Below the pieces are notes generated by a model. That model was given only the letters and a program-made list of their open reading frames with translations, ran no database searches and was not told where the DNA came from. This document shows positions 1 through 8,140 of a stretch of 64,000 bases of DNA, one piece after another. Location of the stretch: positions 56,859-120,858 of the forward strand of contig CAWABY010000009.1 of NCBI GenBank assembly GCA_963780395.1. The letters run 5' to 3'. Every line of letters starts with the position of its first letter. Position 1 is the stretch's first letter. The stretch is from VGBV01 sp963780395. GTDB lineage: Bacteria > Actinomycetota > Thermoleophilia > Solirubrobacterales > 70-9. A program made the translations under genes and the position numbers.

Positions 1-22
1 GATCGCGGTCATGGAGCGGGGG

Positions 23-706
23 TCAGGCCCAGTGGTCGGCGTCGGGCAGGCCGGTGACCCGGATGCCGGCGCGCGTCTTGTAGCGCGTGTTGATCGAGAT
101 CAGCATCGGCGTCAGGGTCTCGACTATCCGCGCCATCTCCAGCGGCCCGGCGTTCACCGCCCGCAAACCCTCGATTTCCTCGATCAGGGCGGCGACGCGC
201 GCCTTGTCGGCCTTCTTGTCTCCGCAGATCAGGATGTCCTCCTCGACGTCGTCGCCCTCGGCGAGCGCCGCGGCGCTGACCGTGTGAAGCGCCGAGACCA
301 CGGTGACCCCCTCGGGGACCATCTCCTGCGCCTGCTGGGCGGCGGACCCCTGCCAGACACCGAGCGTGCGGGTGGCCTTGCCGCTGACGGCCGCGGCAAT
401 GGGGACGGTGCAATCGACCAGCAGCTGGCCCTCGGCGAGCGCCTCGCGGAGGTTGTTGAGCGTCTCGGACTGGGCGCGGAAGGGGACGGTGAGGAAGACG
501 ACCGGCCCGCGCTTGGCGGCCTCGCCGTTCTCCAGGCCCTCGACCTTTGCGCCGGGCACGGCCCCGGCGACCTTGGCCGCGGCCTCGGCTGCGCGCTCGG
601 CCTTGCGCGAGCCGATCACGATCTCGCGCCCCGCCTGCGCCCAGCGCAGCGCCAGCCCGTAGCCGAGCGCGCCGGTGCCGCCGATGATCGGGATTGCGTC
701 GCTCAC
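23..706 (-). CDS. npdG: F420-dependent NADP reductase (NPDG family)
   Basis: A cytoplasmic oxidoreductase expected to move hydride between reduced coenzyme F420 and NADP+. The 227-residue length fits the family. The N-terminus holds a Rossmann signature GGTGALG at about residues 9-15, followed by the NADP-phosphate-binding SRK motif near residue 33. The internal VFLTVPF stretch and the C-terminal pattern LTPMLISINTRYKTRAGI match NPDG-type proteins. It is divergent from the SDR gene across a 43-bp gap, so the two may share a promoter region. F420 use fits an actinobacterial host. The family call is firm; the in vivo direction of transfer cannot be read from sequence. Confidence 0.9.
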   Translation of the reverse strand: MSDAIPIIGGTGALGYGLALRWAQAGREIVIGSRKAERAAEAAAKVAGAVPGAKVEGLENGEAAKRGPVVFLTVPFRAQSETLNNLREALAEGQLLVDCTVPIAAAVSGKATRTLGVWQGSAAQQAQEMVPEGVTVVSALHTVSAAALAEGDDVEEDILICGDKKADKARVAALIEEIEGLRAVNAGPLEMARIVETLTPMLISINTRYKTRAGIRVTGLPDADHWA

Positions 707-749
707 GGCGCCGAACCCTAGATCACGGCATCAATAAGCTGCCCGCGCG

Positions 750-1490
750 ATGAGGCTGGAGGGACGGAAGGCACTTGTCACCGGCGGCGCGTCGGGCATC
801 GGCGCCGCGATCGCGCGCCGGCTCGCGGCCGAAGGCGCCGACGTGACCATCGGCGACCTGAACCTGGAGGGCGCGAGCGAGGTCGCCGGCGAGGTCTCCG
901 GACTGGCGATCGAGCTGGACGTGACCAGCCTCGCCTCGGCCGAGGCAGCAGTCGACAGCGCCGGCGGCACGATCGACATCCTCGTCAACAACGCCGGCAC
1001 CGACGAGTTCGGCTTCTTCGTCGACATGACGCCCGAGCGCTGGGAAAAGGTGATCGCCGTAAACCTGACCGGCGTCTTCAACTGCACTCACGCGGCACTA
1101 CCAGGGATGCAGGCAGCGAAGTACGGCCGCATCGTCAACATCGCCTCCGAGGCCGGCCGCGTCGGCTCCAAGGGCTCGGCGGTCTACTCCGCCGCGAAGG
1201 GCGGCGTCATCGCCTTCACCAAGGTGATCGCCCGTGAGGGGGCGCGGTTCGGCATCAACGCCAACGGCATCGCCCCGGGGCCGATCGAGACGCCGCTGCT
1301 GATGCAGGCGCTCGAGTTCGGCGAGATCGGCGAGAAGATCATCGAGAACATGAAGGCCGGCACCCAGCTGCGCCGCATGGGCAAGCCCGAGGAGGTCGCC
1401 GCCGCGGTCGCCTTCCTCGCCTCCGACGACGCCTCCTACGTCACCGGCGAGATCCTCGGCGTCTCGGGGGGCATGGGGATGGTCGGCTAG
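750..1490 (+). CDS. SDR-family 3-oxoacyl/3-hydroxyacyl-CoA dehydrogenase
   Basis: A classical short-chain dehydrogenase of 246 residues. TGGASGIG at residues 11-18 is the nucleotide-binding glycine motif, NNAG at 80-83 is conserved, and Ser133, Tyr146 and Lys150 form the catalytic set (YSAAK). The closest characterised relatives by pattern are FabG and BadH-like hydroxyacyl-CoA dehydrogenases. The stop is followed within 3 bp by the GTG start of a hotdog thioesterase and then by HMG-CoA lyase, so it probably acts on an acyl-CoA intermediate in a catabolic operon. The exact substrate is unresolved. Confidence 0.85.
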   Translation: MRLEGRKALVTGGASGIGAAIARRLAAEGADVTIGDLNLEGASEVAGEVSGLAIELDVTSLASAEAAVDSAGGTIDILVNNAGTDEFGFFVDMTPERWEKVIAVNLTGVFNCTHAALPGMQAAKYGRIVNIASEAGRVGSKGSAVYSAAKGGVIAFTKVIAREGARFGINANGIAPGPIETPLLMQALEFGEIGEKIIENMKAGTQLRRMGKPEEVAAAVAFLASDDASYVTGEILGVSGGMGMVG

Positions 1491-1492
1491 CC

Positions 1493-1867
1493 GTGGCGCT
1501 CGAGGTGGGCATGGAGCGCAGCGACGAGTTCGTGGTGGAGGACCGCCTGGTCACCGACGTCGGCGGCACCATCGGCGCCAGCGTGCTCTCGACGCCCGGG
1601 ATGATCGGGATGATGGAGCGCACCTCCGCGATCCTCTCGCTCCAGAACCTGCCCGAAGGCACGGTGACGGTCGGCTTCGAGGTTTGCGTCAAGCACGTCG
1701 CCGCCGCCGCCGAGGGCGCCACCTGCACGGTGACCGCGACGCTGCGCGAGATCGCCGACGAGCGCAAGTTCCGCTTCGACGTCGAGGTGACGGAGGGCGA
1801 GCGCACGATCGGAGTCGGCACCCACGAGCGCCGCGCGATCGAGGTCGGCGGGGTCAAGAAGGACTAG
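1493..1867 (+). CDS. Hotdog thioesterase, fluoroacetyl-CoA thioesterase (FlK)-like
   Basis: A 124-residue hotdog-fold protein starting at GTG 3 bp after the SDR stop, so it is probably translationally linked. Thr34, Glu42 and His68 reproduce the spacing of the FlK catalytic residues (Thr42, Glu50, His76 in FlK: 8 and 26 residues apart). The C-terminal half has the family pattern LREI...RF.V...G...IGVGTHER. FlK hydrolyses fluoroacetyl-CoA in Streptomyces cattleya; most homologues have no known substrate. Here the neighbours suggest hydrolysis of a short acyl-CoA formed in branched-chain or ketone-body catabolism. Family assignment is good and substrate unknown. Confidence 0.8.
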   Translation: MALEVGMERSDEFVVEDRLVTDVGGTIGASVLSTPGMIGMMERTSAILSLQNLPEGTVTVGFEVCVKHVAAAAEGATCTVTATLREIADERKFRFDVEVTEGERTIGVGTHERRAIEVGGVKKD

Positions 1868-1890
1868 CGCCTGCGGCTAGGCTGGGATCG

Positions 1891-2829
1891 ATGGCCGCGA
1901 GGCTCCCGAGCAACGTTCGCATCCGAGAGGTCGGTCCTCGCGACGGGTTCCAGAACGAGCCCGAGGTGATCCCGACCGCCGACAAGGTGCGGCTGATCGG
2001 GATGCTCGCCGACTCGGGGCTGAAGCGGATCGAGGTGACGTCGTTCGTCAGGCCCGACGTGATTCCGCAGCTCGCCGACGGTCGCGAGGTCCTGGAGCGG
2101 ATCGAGCCGCGCGAGGGGCTCGCCTTCTCGGTCCTGATCCCGAACCGCAAGGGACTGGAGAACGCCTTGGAGGTCCTCGATGCACGCCCGGGGGCCTTCC
2201 ATGAGGGGAACTTCTTCCTGTCGGCCTCGGAGACCCACAACCGCAAGAACGTGAACCGCTCGATCGAGGAGTCGCTGGCGGACCTCGAGGGGACGATCAG
2301 CGCGGCATCGCGCGCAGGGCTGCGCTGCGAGGGCGTGATCTCGACCAGCTTTGGCTGTCCCTACGAGGGGGAGGTGCCGCCCGACCGCGTCTTCGAGATC
2401 GCCAAGCAGCTGGCCGCCTTCGGCTGCGAGGAGGTTTCCTTCGGCGACACGACCGGGATGGCGAACCCGCGGCAGGTCGGTGAGTTCTTCGGGGCCGCTC
2501 GCGAGCAGCTGAATGGCGTCGAGCTGACCGCCCACTTCCACAACACCCGCGGCCAGGGGCTGGCCAACGCGCTGTCCGCCCTGGGGGCCGGCGTCACCTC
2601 GTTCGAGAGCTCATTCGGCGAGCTGGGCGGCTGTCCGGTGCCTCCGGGGGCGACCGGGAACATCGCGACCGAGGACCTCGTCTCGATGCTGGAGGAGATG
2701 GGCGTCGGAACTGGGGTGGACCTGGCCAAGCTGATCGAGGCCTCCGCCGCCGCGCAGGAGGTTCTGGGCAGGCCGCTGGGGGCGCACTCCCTGATCGCCG
2801 GGCCGGTGGACTGGACCGGCACGGAGTAG
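1891..2829 (+). CDS. mvaB: Hydroxymethylglutaryl-CoA lyase
   Basis: A 312-residue TIM-barrel lyase of the HMGL-like family, cleaving HMG-CoA to acetyl-CoA and acetoacetate, the last step of leucine breakdown. EVGPRDGFQNE at about residues 13-23 carries the catalytic Arg and metal-binding Asp, HFHNTRGQG supplies metal-ligand histidines, and GGCP near residue 254 is the catalytic-cysteine loop, followed by GATGNIATED. The ATG at 1891 gives the family-typical N-terminus; the frame is open further upstream over the thioesterase but that part is not conserved. It sits with acyl-CoA carboxylase and acetoacetyl-CoA synthetase genes, consistent with production and use of acetoacetate. Confidence 0.9.
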   Translation: MAARLPSNVRIREVGPRDGFQNEPEVIPTADKVRLIGMLADSGLKRIEVTSFVRPDVIPQLADGREVLERIEPREGLAFSVLIPNRKGLENALEVLDARPGAFHEGNFFLSASETHNRKNVNRSIEESLADLEGTISAASRAGLRCEGVISTSFGCPYEGEVPPDRVFEIAKQLAAFGCEEVSFGDTTGMANPRQVGEFFGAAREQLNGVELTAHFHNTRGQGLANALSALGAGVTSFESSFGELGGCPVPPGATGNIATEDLVSMLEEMGVGTGVDLAKLIEASAAAQEVLGRPLGAHSLIAGPVDWTGTE

Positions 2830-2839
2830 GGTCCCCGGC

Positions 2840-3220
2840 ATGAAGAGCGACGCATTCAGGGCGGCCGCTGAGGCCAAGGACTTCTCGGCGATCGAGGAGC
2901 TGTTCGCCGAGGACGTCAGCTTCCGCAGCCCCGTGGTCTTCAAGCCGTATGAGGGGCGCGAGGCGGTCGCGATGCTGCTCGGCGCCGTCCTGCAGGTGTT
3001 CGAGGACTTCCGCTACACGGACCACACCGAGACGGGCGACACCGCCGCGCTGGCCTTCAGCGCCAGGGTGGGGGACCGCGAGCTCGACGGCATCGACCTG
3101 CTGCGCTTCGACGCCGAGGGCAGGGTGCGCGAGATGGCGGTCTACGTGCGGCCGATGAGCGGCGTCAACGCACTGGCGGCGGCGATGCAGCAGAAGCTCG
3201 AGGCCCTAGGGGCAACCTAG
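2840..3220 (+). CDS. SnoaL-like / NTF2-fold protein
   Basis: A 126-residue protein with the cone-shaped NTF2/SnoaL pattern: an N-terminal helix (AAAEAKDFSAIEELFAED), a central SPVVFKPYEGREAV segment and a C-terminal strand ending DLLRFDAEGRVREMAVYVRP. The family includes cyclases, isomerases and non-catalytic binding proteins. It begins 10 bp after HMG-CoA lyase and probably belongs to the same transcript. No catalytic set can be assigned, so no reaction is proposed. Confidence 0.75.
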   Translation: MKSDAFRAAAEAKDFSAIEELFAEDVSFRSPVVFKPYEGREAVAMLLGAVLQVFEDFRYTDHTETGDTAALAFSARVGDRELDGIDLLRFDAEGRVREMAVYVRPMSGVNALAAAMQQKLEALGAT

Positions 3221-4747
3221 GCCTGAGCAGGTCCGGAGCTGGGCCAGCCGCGCCTCCAGCTCCGCCTTCAACGCGAGGTGCGGCGCGCTCGCGTGCAGGC
3301 TCTCGAGCTCGAACGGGTCGGCCGAGAGGTCGTACAGCTCCTCCTCTCCGGAGTCGTGGCTGATGTAGACGAAGTCGCCGCGCCGCAGCCCGAACGAGGT
3401 CGTCTGGTAGCTCTCGAACAGCAGCTCGCGGCCGGCGCCCAGCGACGCGTCCGCGGCGAAGGGCAGCAGCGAGCGGCCGTCCATGGTCAGCCCGGCCCTG
3501 GCCTTGGTCAGCTCCACGATCGTCGGCGCCAGATCGACGTTGCTGACGGGCTGCTGCCTGACGGCGCCCGCCGGGAACCGGGGGCCGCGGATGACCAGCG
3601 GCACCCGGGTTGACTCCTCGTAGAGGAAGGCCTTGAACAGCAGCCGGTGCGAGCCCAGTTGCAGGCCGTTGTCGGAGGTGAAGACGATGTAGGTCTTGCG
3701 CAGGTCGCCCGCCTTGCGCAGCCTCCCGACGATGCGCTTGACCGCGTCGTCCACCGCCAGCAGGCTCTCCATCCGCCCGCGATAGCGGCGGTCCACGTCG
3801 AGGATCTCGTCGGCGGTCAGCTTCGCCTTGTCCTGGACGAACTGGGGCTTGTCGCTGACGTCGTCCTCGTCGAAGTTCGGCGTGCGGGGATAGATCGCGT
3901 CGCCGTAGAGGCCGATGTGGCGCGGGGCGGGGGTGGGGTTGCGACTGGCCCCGAACAGGTTGCCGGCCTCGCCGTGGGGCGCGGTCGGGTTGAACCAGAG
4001 GAAGAAGGGCTTCGGGCGCGGAGCGCGCCGCTTGACGTAGTCGACGGCGTGCGAGGCGAGCACGTCGGTGACGTAGTTCTTGGGGCCGTGGCCGTAGAAG
4101 CGGACGTCGCCGTTCTCGTTCAGCTTGTACTGGTAGCGGCGCTGGTCGCTGCCGGCGGTGAGCGCGTACCACTCGGCCCATCCGGGCGGTATTTCCTTCG
4201 CGTCGGTGACGGACTCGAGGGTGCTGTCGTTGACCCCGTAGCCGTTCAGGTACTTACCGACCATCGCCGTGCGGTAGCCGGAGCGGCGCAGCCAGACGGC
4301 AAGGGTGCTGCTGCCGTCGAGGCTGTTGTAGGCCTGCGGCGAGTCCGAGGTGCGTACGCCGTGGTTGTGGGCGTACTGGCCGGTGAGGAAGGTCGCGCGC
4401 GAGGGGCAGCAGAGCGGGTAGGACGTGTAGCTGTTGGCGAAGCTGGTGCCCTGGGCGCTCAGCAGCGAGCCCACGCTGTCCATGCCCTGCAGGGTGTTGT
4501 CCTGGTCGTCGGTCATGACCACGATCACGTTCGGCCGCTTCTGGCGGCGGTTGGCGCGTCGCAGTCGAGCCCGCTTGCGCGGGTTCTGGGCGGACGCCGC
4601 CGCTTGTCGCGCAACGTCGCCGGTTGTGGCGGTGTCGGCGCCCGTCGCCGCTGGGGCCGACGACGGCGCTGCGAGCGCGAGCAGGGCAGCCGCCGAAGCG
4701 CACGCCGCGGCGCCCACGCGCAAGCCTTGATGTCTGCGGGAAGGCAT
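3206..4747 (-). CDS. Secreted sulfatase (formylglycine type)
   Basis: An arylsulfatase-superfamily hydrolase of 513 residues, related by pattern to N-acetylglucosamine-6-sulfatases. The chosen ATG at 4747 gives an N-terminus with charged MPSRRHQ and a hydrophobic stretch (about residues 10-35) typical of a signal peptide. TDDQD near residues 79-83 binds metal, and CCPSR at 113-117 is the CxPSR motif whose first Cys becomes formylglycine. TSDNG and the basic TRVPLVIRGP motif follow. Its 3' end overlaps the convergent SnoaL gene by 15 bp. A second sulfatase lies near 16-17.5 kb. It probably desulfates extracellular glycans; the substrate is unknown. Confidence 0.88.
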   Translation of the reverse strand: MPSRRHQGLRVGAAACASAAALLALAAPSSAPAATGADTATTGDVARQAAASAQNPRKRARLRRANRRQKRPNVIVVMTDDQDNTLQGMDSVGSLLSAQGTSFANSYTSYPLCCPSRATFLTGQYAHNHGVRTSDSPQAYNSLDGSSTLAVWLRRSGYRTAMVGKYLNGYGVNDSTLESVTDAKEIPPGWAEWYALTAGSDQRRYQYKLNENGDVRFYGHGPKNYVTDVLASHAVDYVKRRAPRPKPFFLWFNPTAPHGEAGNLFGASRNPTPAPRHIGLYGDAIYPRTPNFDEDDVSDKPQFVQDKAKLTADEILDVDRRYRGRMESLLAVDDAVKRIVGRLRKAGDLRKTYIVFTSDNGLQLGSHRLLFKAFLYEESTRVPLVIRGPRFPAGAVRQQPVSNVDLAPTIVELTKARAGLTMDGRSLLPFAADASLGAGRELLFESYQTTSFGLRRGDFVYISHDSGEEELYDLSADPFELESLHASAPHLALKAELEARLAQLRTCSGLGCP

Positions 4748-4857
4748 CGTGCTCAGCAACACGGTTCCGGCCGCGCGGTCGCGCCCCTGCCGGGGACCGC
4801 CTAGGCGCAACGATAGCTACCCTCCCCGACCGTCCAACCCCAAGGAGGAGCCGCTGC

Positions 4858-5757
4858 ATGGAGTCAGGCGCGAAGGAGATCACGAAGGTCGGCGTCGTCG
4901 GATGTGGCCTGATGGGCCACGGGATCGCCCAGATCTGCGCCCAGGCCGGCTGGGACGTCGTCGTGCGCGAGCTGGAGCAGGAAAAGCTCGACAAGGGCAT
5001 GGCGAAGATCGAGAAACAGCTCGCCAGGGCCGTTGACAAGGGCAAGCTCGAGCAGGCCGACGCGGACGCGATCCGCGCGCGGATCACTCCCACGCTCGAC
5101 TACAGCGACCTGGCGGACTGCGACCTGGTAATCGAGGCGATCACCGAGGACCTCGACGGCAAGCTCGAGATGTGGGGCGAGGTGGACGGGATCGTCAAGG
5201 ACGACGCCTTCTTCGCCACCAACACCTCCTCGCTGTCGGTGGCCACGCAAGCCGCCGCGACAAAGCGTCCCGAGCGATTCCTGGGGCTTCACTTCTTCAA
5301 CCCCGCACAGGTGATGCCGCTGCTGGAGGTGGTGCGGGCCGAGGGCTCGGGGGACGACGCCGTCGCGCTCGGAATGAGCCTGGGCCAGAAGCTCGGCAAG
5401 ACGACCGTCGCGGCCGGGGACAACCGCGGCTTCATCGTCAACCGGCTGCTGGTGCCCTACATGTTCGACGCGATCCGGGCCCACGAGCAGGGCGTCGGCT
5501 CGATCGAGGACATCGACACGGGGATGATGGCCGGGGCCAGCCATCCGATGGGGCCGCTCACCCTGTCGGACTTCGTCGGGCTCGACACGCTGGTGGCGAT
5601 CTCCGAGGTGATGGTCGATGCCTACGGCGAGGACCGTTTCGCGGCGCCCGAGACGCTGAAGAAGATGGTCGGTGCAGGTGATCTTGGCCGCAAGTCCGGC
5701 CGAGGGTTCTACGATTACTCGGGTGAGAAGCCGGTCCCGGTCGATTCCGGGTCCTAG
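4858..5757 (+). CDS. 3-hydroxybutyryl-CoA dehydrogenase
   Basis: A 299-residue NAD(P)-dependent 3-hydroxyacyl-CoA dehydrogenase. The N-terminus has VGVVGCGLMGHGIAQ, the Rossmann glycine motif. NTSSLSV and the catalytic-His region GLHFFNPAQVMPLLEVV lie mid-protein, and the C-terminal domain has GFIVNRLLVPY and DTGMMAGASHPMGPL. The ATG at 4858 follows an AAGGAGGAG ribosome-binding site and gives the standard N-terminus. It is divergent from the sulfatase and followed 40 bp later by a DivIVA-like gene. It would oxidise 3-hydroxybutyryl-CoA to acetoacetyl-CoA, linking to acetoacetyl-CoA synthetase and HMG-CoA lyase nearby. Confidence 0.92.
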   Translation: MESGAKEITKVGVVGCGLMGHGIAQICAQAGWDVVVRELEQEKLDKGMAKIEKQLARAVDKGKLEQADADAIRARITPTLDYSDLADCDLVIEAITEDLDGKLEMWGEVDGIVKDDAFFATNTSSLSVATQAAATKRPERFLGLHFFNPAQVMPLLEVVRAEGSGDDAVALGMSLGQKLGKTTVAAGDNRGFIVNRLLVPYMFDAIRAHEQGVGSIEDIDTGMMAGASHPMGPLTLSDFVGLDTLVAISEVMVDAYGEDRFAAPETLKKMVGAGDLGRKSGRGFYDYSGEKPVPVDSGS

Positions 5758-5797
5758 GCACGGAAGCTCCCCGCACAACGTCATCAGGAGAGACAGC

Positions 5798-6604
5798 ATG
5801 GGCGTCGACGAGACCAGCCTCGATCGGATCAGGAACGCGACCTTCCCCACCTCGCGGCGCGGCTACGACAAGCACGAGGTCGAGAAGTTCCTGGCCAGGC
5901 TGGCTGACTGGCTGGAGACGGGCGCCGGCGACGAGTCGCGCTCGGACACGGTCAAGCGCGAGCTGGAGCGGGTGGGGGAGCGCACGGGCGCGATCCTGGC
6001 CCAAGCCGAGGAGAGCGCCCAGCAGATCCGCAGCGAGGCCGAAAGCCTCGCCCGCGAGGCGACCGAGGAGGGCAGCGCCCAAGCCGAGAGGTCGCGCAAG
6101 GAGGCCGAGACCTACTCGAAGAAGACCCACTCCGAGGCAGACTCCTACGCCGAGAAGGCGCGCTCCGAGGCCGACAAGGACGCGGCCGACGCTCGCTCCG
6201 AGGCCGACGCGGACGCGCGCGACACGATCGCAGACGCCCAGGCCCAGGCCAGGCGCATCGTCGAGGAGGGCGTGCAGCGGCGCGAGGACATCGAGGCCGT
6301 GATCGCCGACCTGGTCCGCCGGCGCGACGAGGTGCTGGACGACACCGAGGAGCTGACGGGCAAGTTGACGACGGCGGTGGGCGACCACAGGCCGGCCAAG
6401 GGGGACGACCCCTTCGACATGCCGGACGAGCTCGATCCTCTTGCGCGCGGGGACGATGGGCCCGAGGAGGTCGCCGAGGACGAGCCGTTCGATACCGACG
6501 AAGAGGCCGAGGCGATCGAGGCCGAGCAAGAGCCCGAGCCGGAGCCGGAACCCGACGAGAAGCCGAAGCCCAAGCGACGGCGCTCCCGCAAGGTTCGCTC
6601 CTGA
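5798..6604 (+). CDS. DivIVA-domain coiled-coil protein
   Basis: A 268-residue protein with the DivIVA N-terminal signature FPTSRRGYDKHEVEKFL at about residues 14-31, then a long coiled coil (about 45-190) rich in SEAD/EAE repeats with regular heptad or hendecad character. An acidic Glu/Pro tail follows (about 205-250) and ends in a basic patch RRRSRK. DivIVA proteins bind curved membrane and organise polar growth. The ATG at 5798 follows GGAGAG. The gene ends 15 bp before an acyl-CoA carboxylase subunit, an unusual neighbour for a cell-shape protein. The domain is clear; the specific role is inferred. Confidence 0.8.
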   Translation: MGVDETSLDRIRNATFPTSRRGYDKHEVEKFLARLADWLETGAGDESRSDTVKRELERVGERTGAILAQAEESAQQIRSEAESLAREATEEGSAQAERSRKEAETYSKKTHSEADSYAEKARSEADKDAADARSEADADARDTIADAQAQARRIVEEGVQRREDIEAVIADLVRRRDEVLDDTEELTGKLTTAVGDHRPAKGDDPFDMPDELDPLARGDDGPEEVAEDEPFDTDEEAEAIEAEQEPEPEPEPDEKPKPKRRRSRKVRS

Positions 6605-6619
6605 TCCCGAGGTCCCTGT

Positions 6620-8140
6620 ATGACTGAGATCCGCTCGGCCCTGGACGCCGCGCTGGAAGGCGGGCCCGAGCGGCACCGCCGCAAGGTCGCCGAGCAGGAG
6701 AAGCTGCCGGTGCGCGAGCGCGTCGAGCGGCTGCTGGACGCCGAGACGCTGGCCGAGGACGCGCTGCTGGCCAACTGGGAGCAGGAGGGCCTGGGCGCCG
6801 ACGGGGTCGTCACGGGCATGGGGACGCTCGGCGGCCGTCCGGTCGCCCTGATGGCCAACGACCCCGCCGTCAAGGCGGGCTCGTGGGGGCCGAAGACGGT
6901 CGAGAAGATCCTCCGCATCCAGGAGCGCGCTCTGCGCAACCAGGTTCCGATGATTTACCTGGTCGACTCGGCGGGCGCCCGCATCACCGATCAGGTGCGG
7001 ATGTTCCCCGGCCGCCGGGGAGCCGGACACATTTTCCACAACCAGGTCCGCCTTTCAGGCCAGGTCCCGCAGGTCTGCCTGCTGTTCGGCCCCAGCGCCG
7101 CCGGCGGCGCCTACATCCCGGCCTTCTGCGACGTCGTGATCATGCGCGACGGCAATGCCTCGATGTACCTGGGCTCGCCGCGGATGGCGCAGATGGTGAT
7201 CGGCGAGGAGGTGACGCTCGAGGAGATGGGCGGCGCCCGCATGCACACCAGCAAGTCGGGCTGCGGCCACTTCCTGGCCGCCAGCGACGAGGACGCAATC
7301 GACCTGGCCAAGGACTATCTCTCGTACATGCCCTCCAATTGGCGTCAGCCGCCCCCGACCGCGCCTCCGGCCGAGCCCGGGTCACAGGTGAGTGTCTCGG
7401 AGGTCGTCCCCACCGACCCGAAGCCCGCATTCGACGTCACCGAGCTGATCGACTCCGTCGTCGACAAGGGCAGCTTCCTGGAGGTCTCCAAGCGCTGGGC
7501 CAAGGAGCTGGTCACGGGCTACGCCAGGCTCGACGGGCGGGCGATCGGGATCGTCGCCAACCAGCCGAAGGTAAAGGGCGGCGTGCTGTTCGTGGACTCG
7601 GCCGACAAGGCGGCCCGCTTCATCTGGGCCTGCAACGCCTTCAACATCCCGCTGCTGTTCCTCGCGGACGTTCCCGGATTCATGATCGGCAAGGACGTCG
7701 AGCGCCAGGGCATCATCCGCCACGGCGCCAAGATGATCAGCGCCGTCTCGGAGGCGACCGTCCCGAAGATCTCGGTGATCGTACGCAAGGCCTACGGCGC
7801 CGGCCTCTACGCGATGGCGGGCCCGGCCTTCGAGCCCGACGCGTGCATCGCCTTCCCCCAGGCCCAGATCGCCGTCATGGGCCCCGAGGCCGCCATCAAC
7901 GCTGTGTTCTTCAACCAGATCCAGGAGATAGAGGACGAGGCCGAACGCGAGGCGTTCGTCAAGGCCAAGCGGGAGGAGTACTCCGAGGACATCGACATCC
8001 TTCACCTCGCCTCCGAGCTGGTCGTGGACGCGGTGATCGAGCCCGACGAGCTGCGTGACGAGCTGATCCGCCGTTACGCGCTGGCCGAGGGCAAGGACCG
8101 CGGCTGGGCCGAGCGGCGGAACCCGGTCAATCCGGTCTAG
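6620..8140 (+). CDS. Acyl-CoA carboxylase carboxyltransferase (beta) subunit
   Basis: A 506-residue biotin-dependent carboxyltransferase with two crotonase-like halves. LVDSAGARITDQ and GPSAAGGAYIPAFCD in the N-terminal half, and LADVPGFMIGKDVERQGIIRHGAKM and RKAYGAGLYAMAGPAF in the C-terminal half, are the acyl-CoA and biotin site motifs. It resembles propionyl- and methylcrotonyl-CoA carboxylase subunits; substrate choice cannot be made by eye. It follows the DivIVA gene by 15 bp, and its stop overlaps that of the convergent desaturase in a shared CTAG. No biotin carboxylase subunit is in the window, so that partner must be encoded elsewhere. Confidence 0.9.
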   Translation: MTEIRSALDAALEGGPERHRRKVAEQEKLPVRERVERLLDAETLAEDALLANWEQEGLGADGVVTGMGTLGGRPVALMANDPAVKAGSWGPKTVEKILRIQERALRNQVPMIYLVDSAGARITDQVRMFPGRRGAGHIFHNQVRLSGQVPQVCLLFGPSAAGGAYIPAFCDVVIMRDGNASMYLGSPRMAQMVIGEEVTLEEMGGARMHTSKSGCGHFLAASDEDAIDLAKDYLSYMPSNWRQPPPTAPPAEPGSQVSVSEVVPTDPKPAFDVTELIDSVVDKGSFLEVSKRWAKELVTGYARLDGRAIGIVANQPKVKGGVLFVDSADKAARFIWACNAFNIPLLFLADVPGFMIGKDVERQGIIRHGAKMISAVSEATVPKISVIVRKAYGAGLYAMAGPAFEPDACIAFPQAQIAVMGPEAAINAVFFNQIQEIEDEAEREAFVKAKREEYSEDIDILHLASELVVDAVIEPDELRDELIRRYALAEGKDRGWAERRNPVNPV

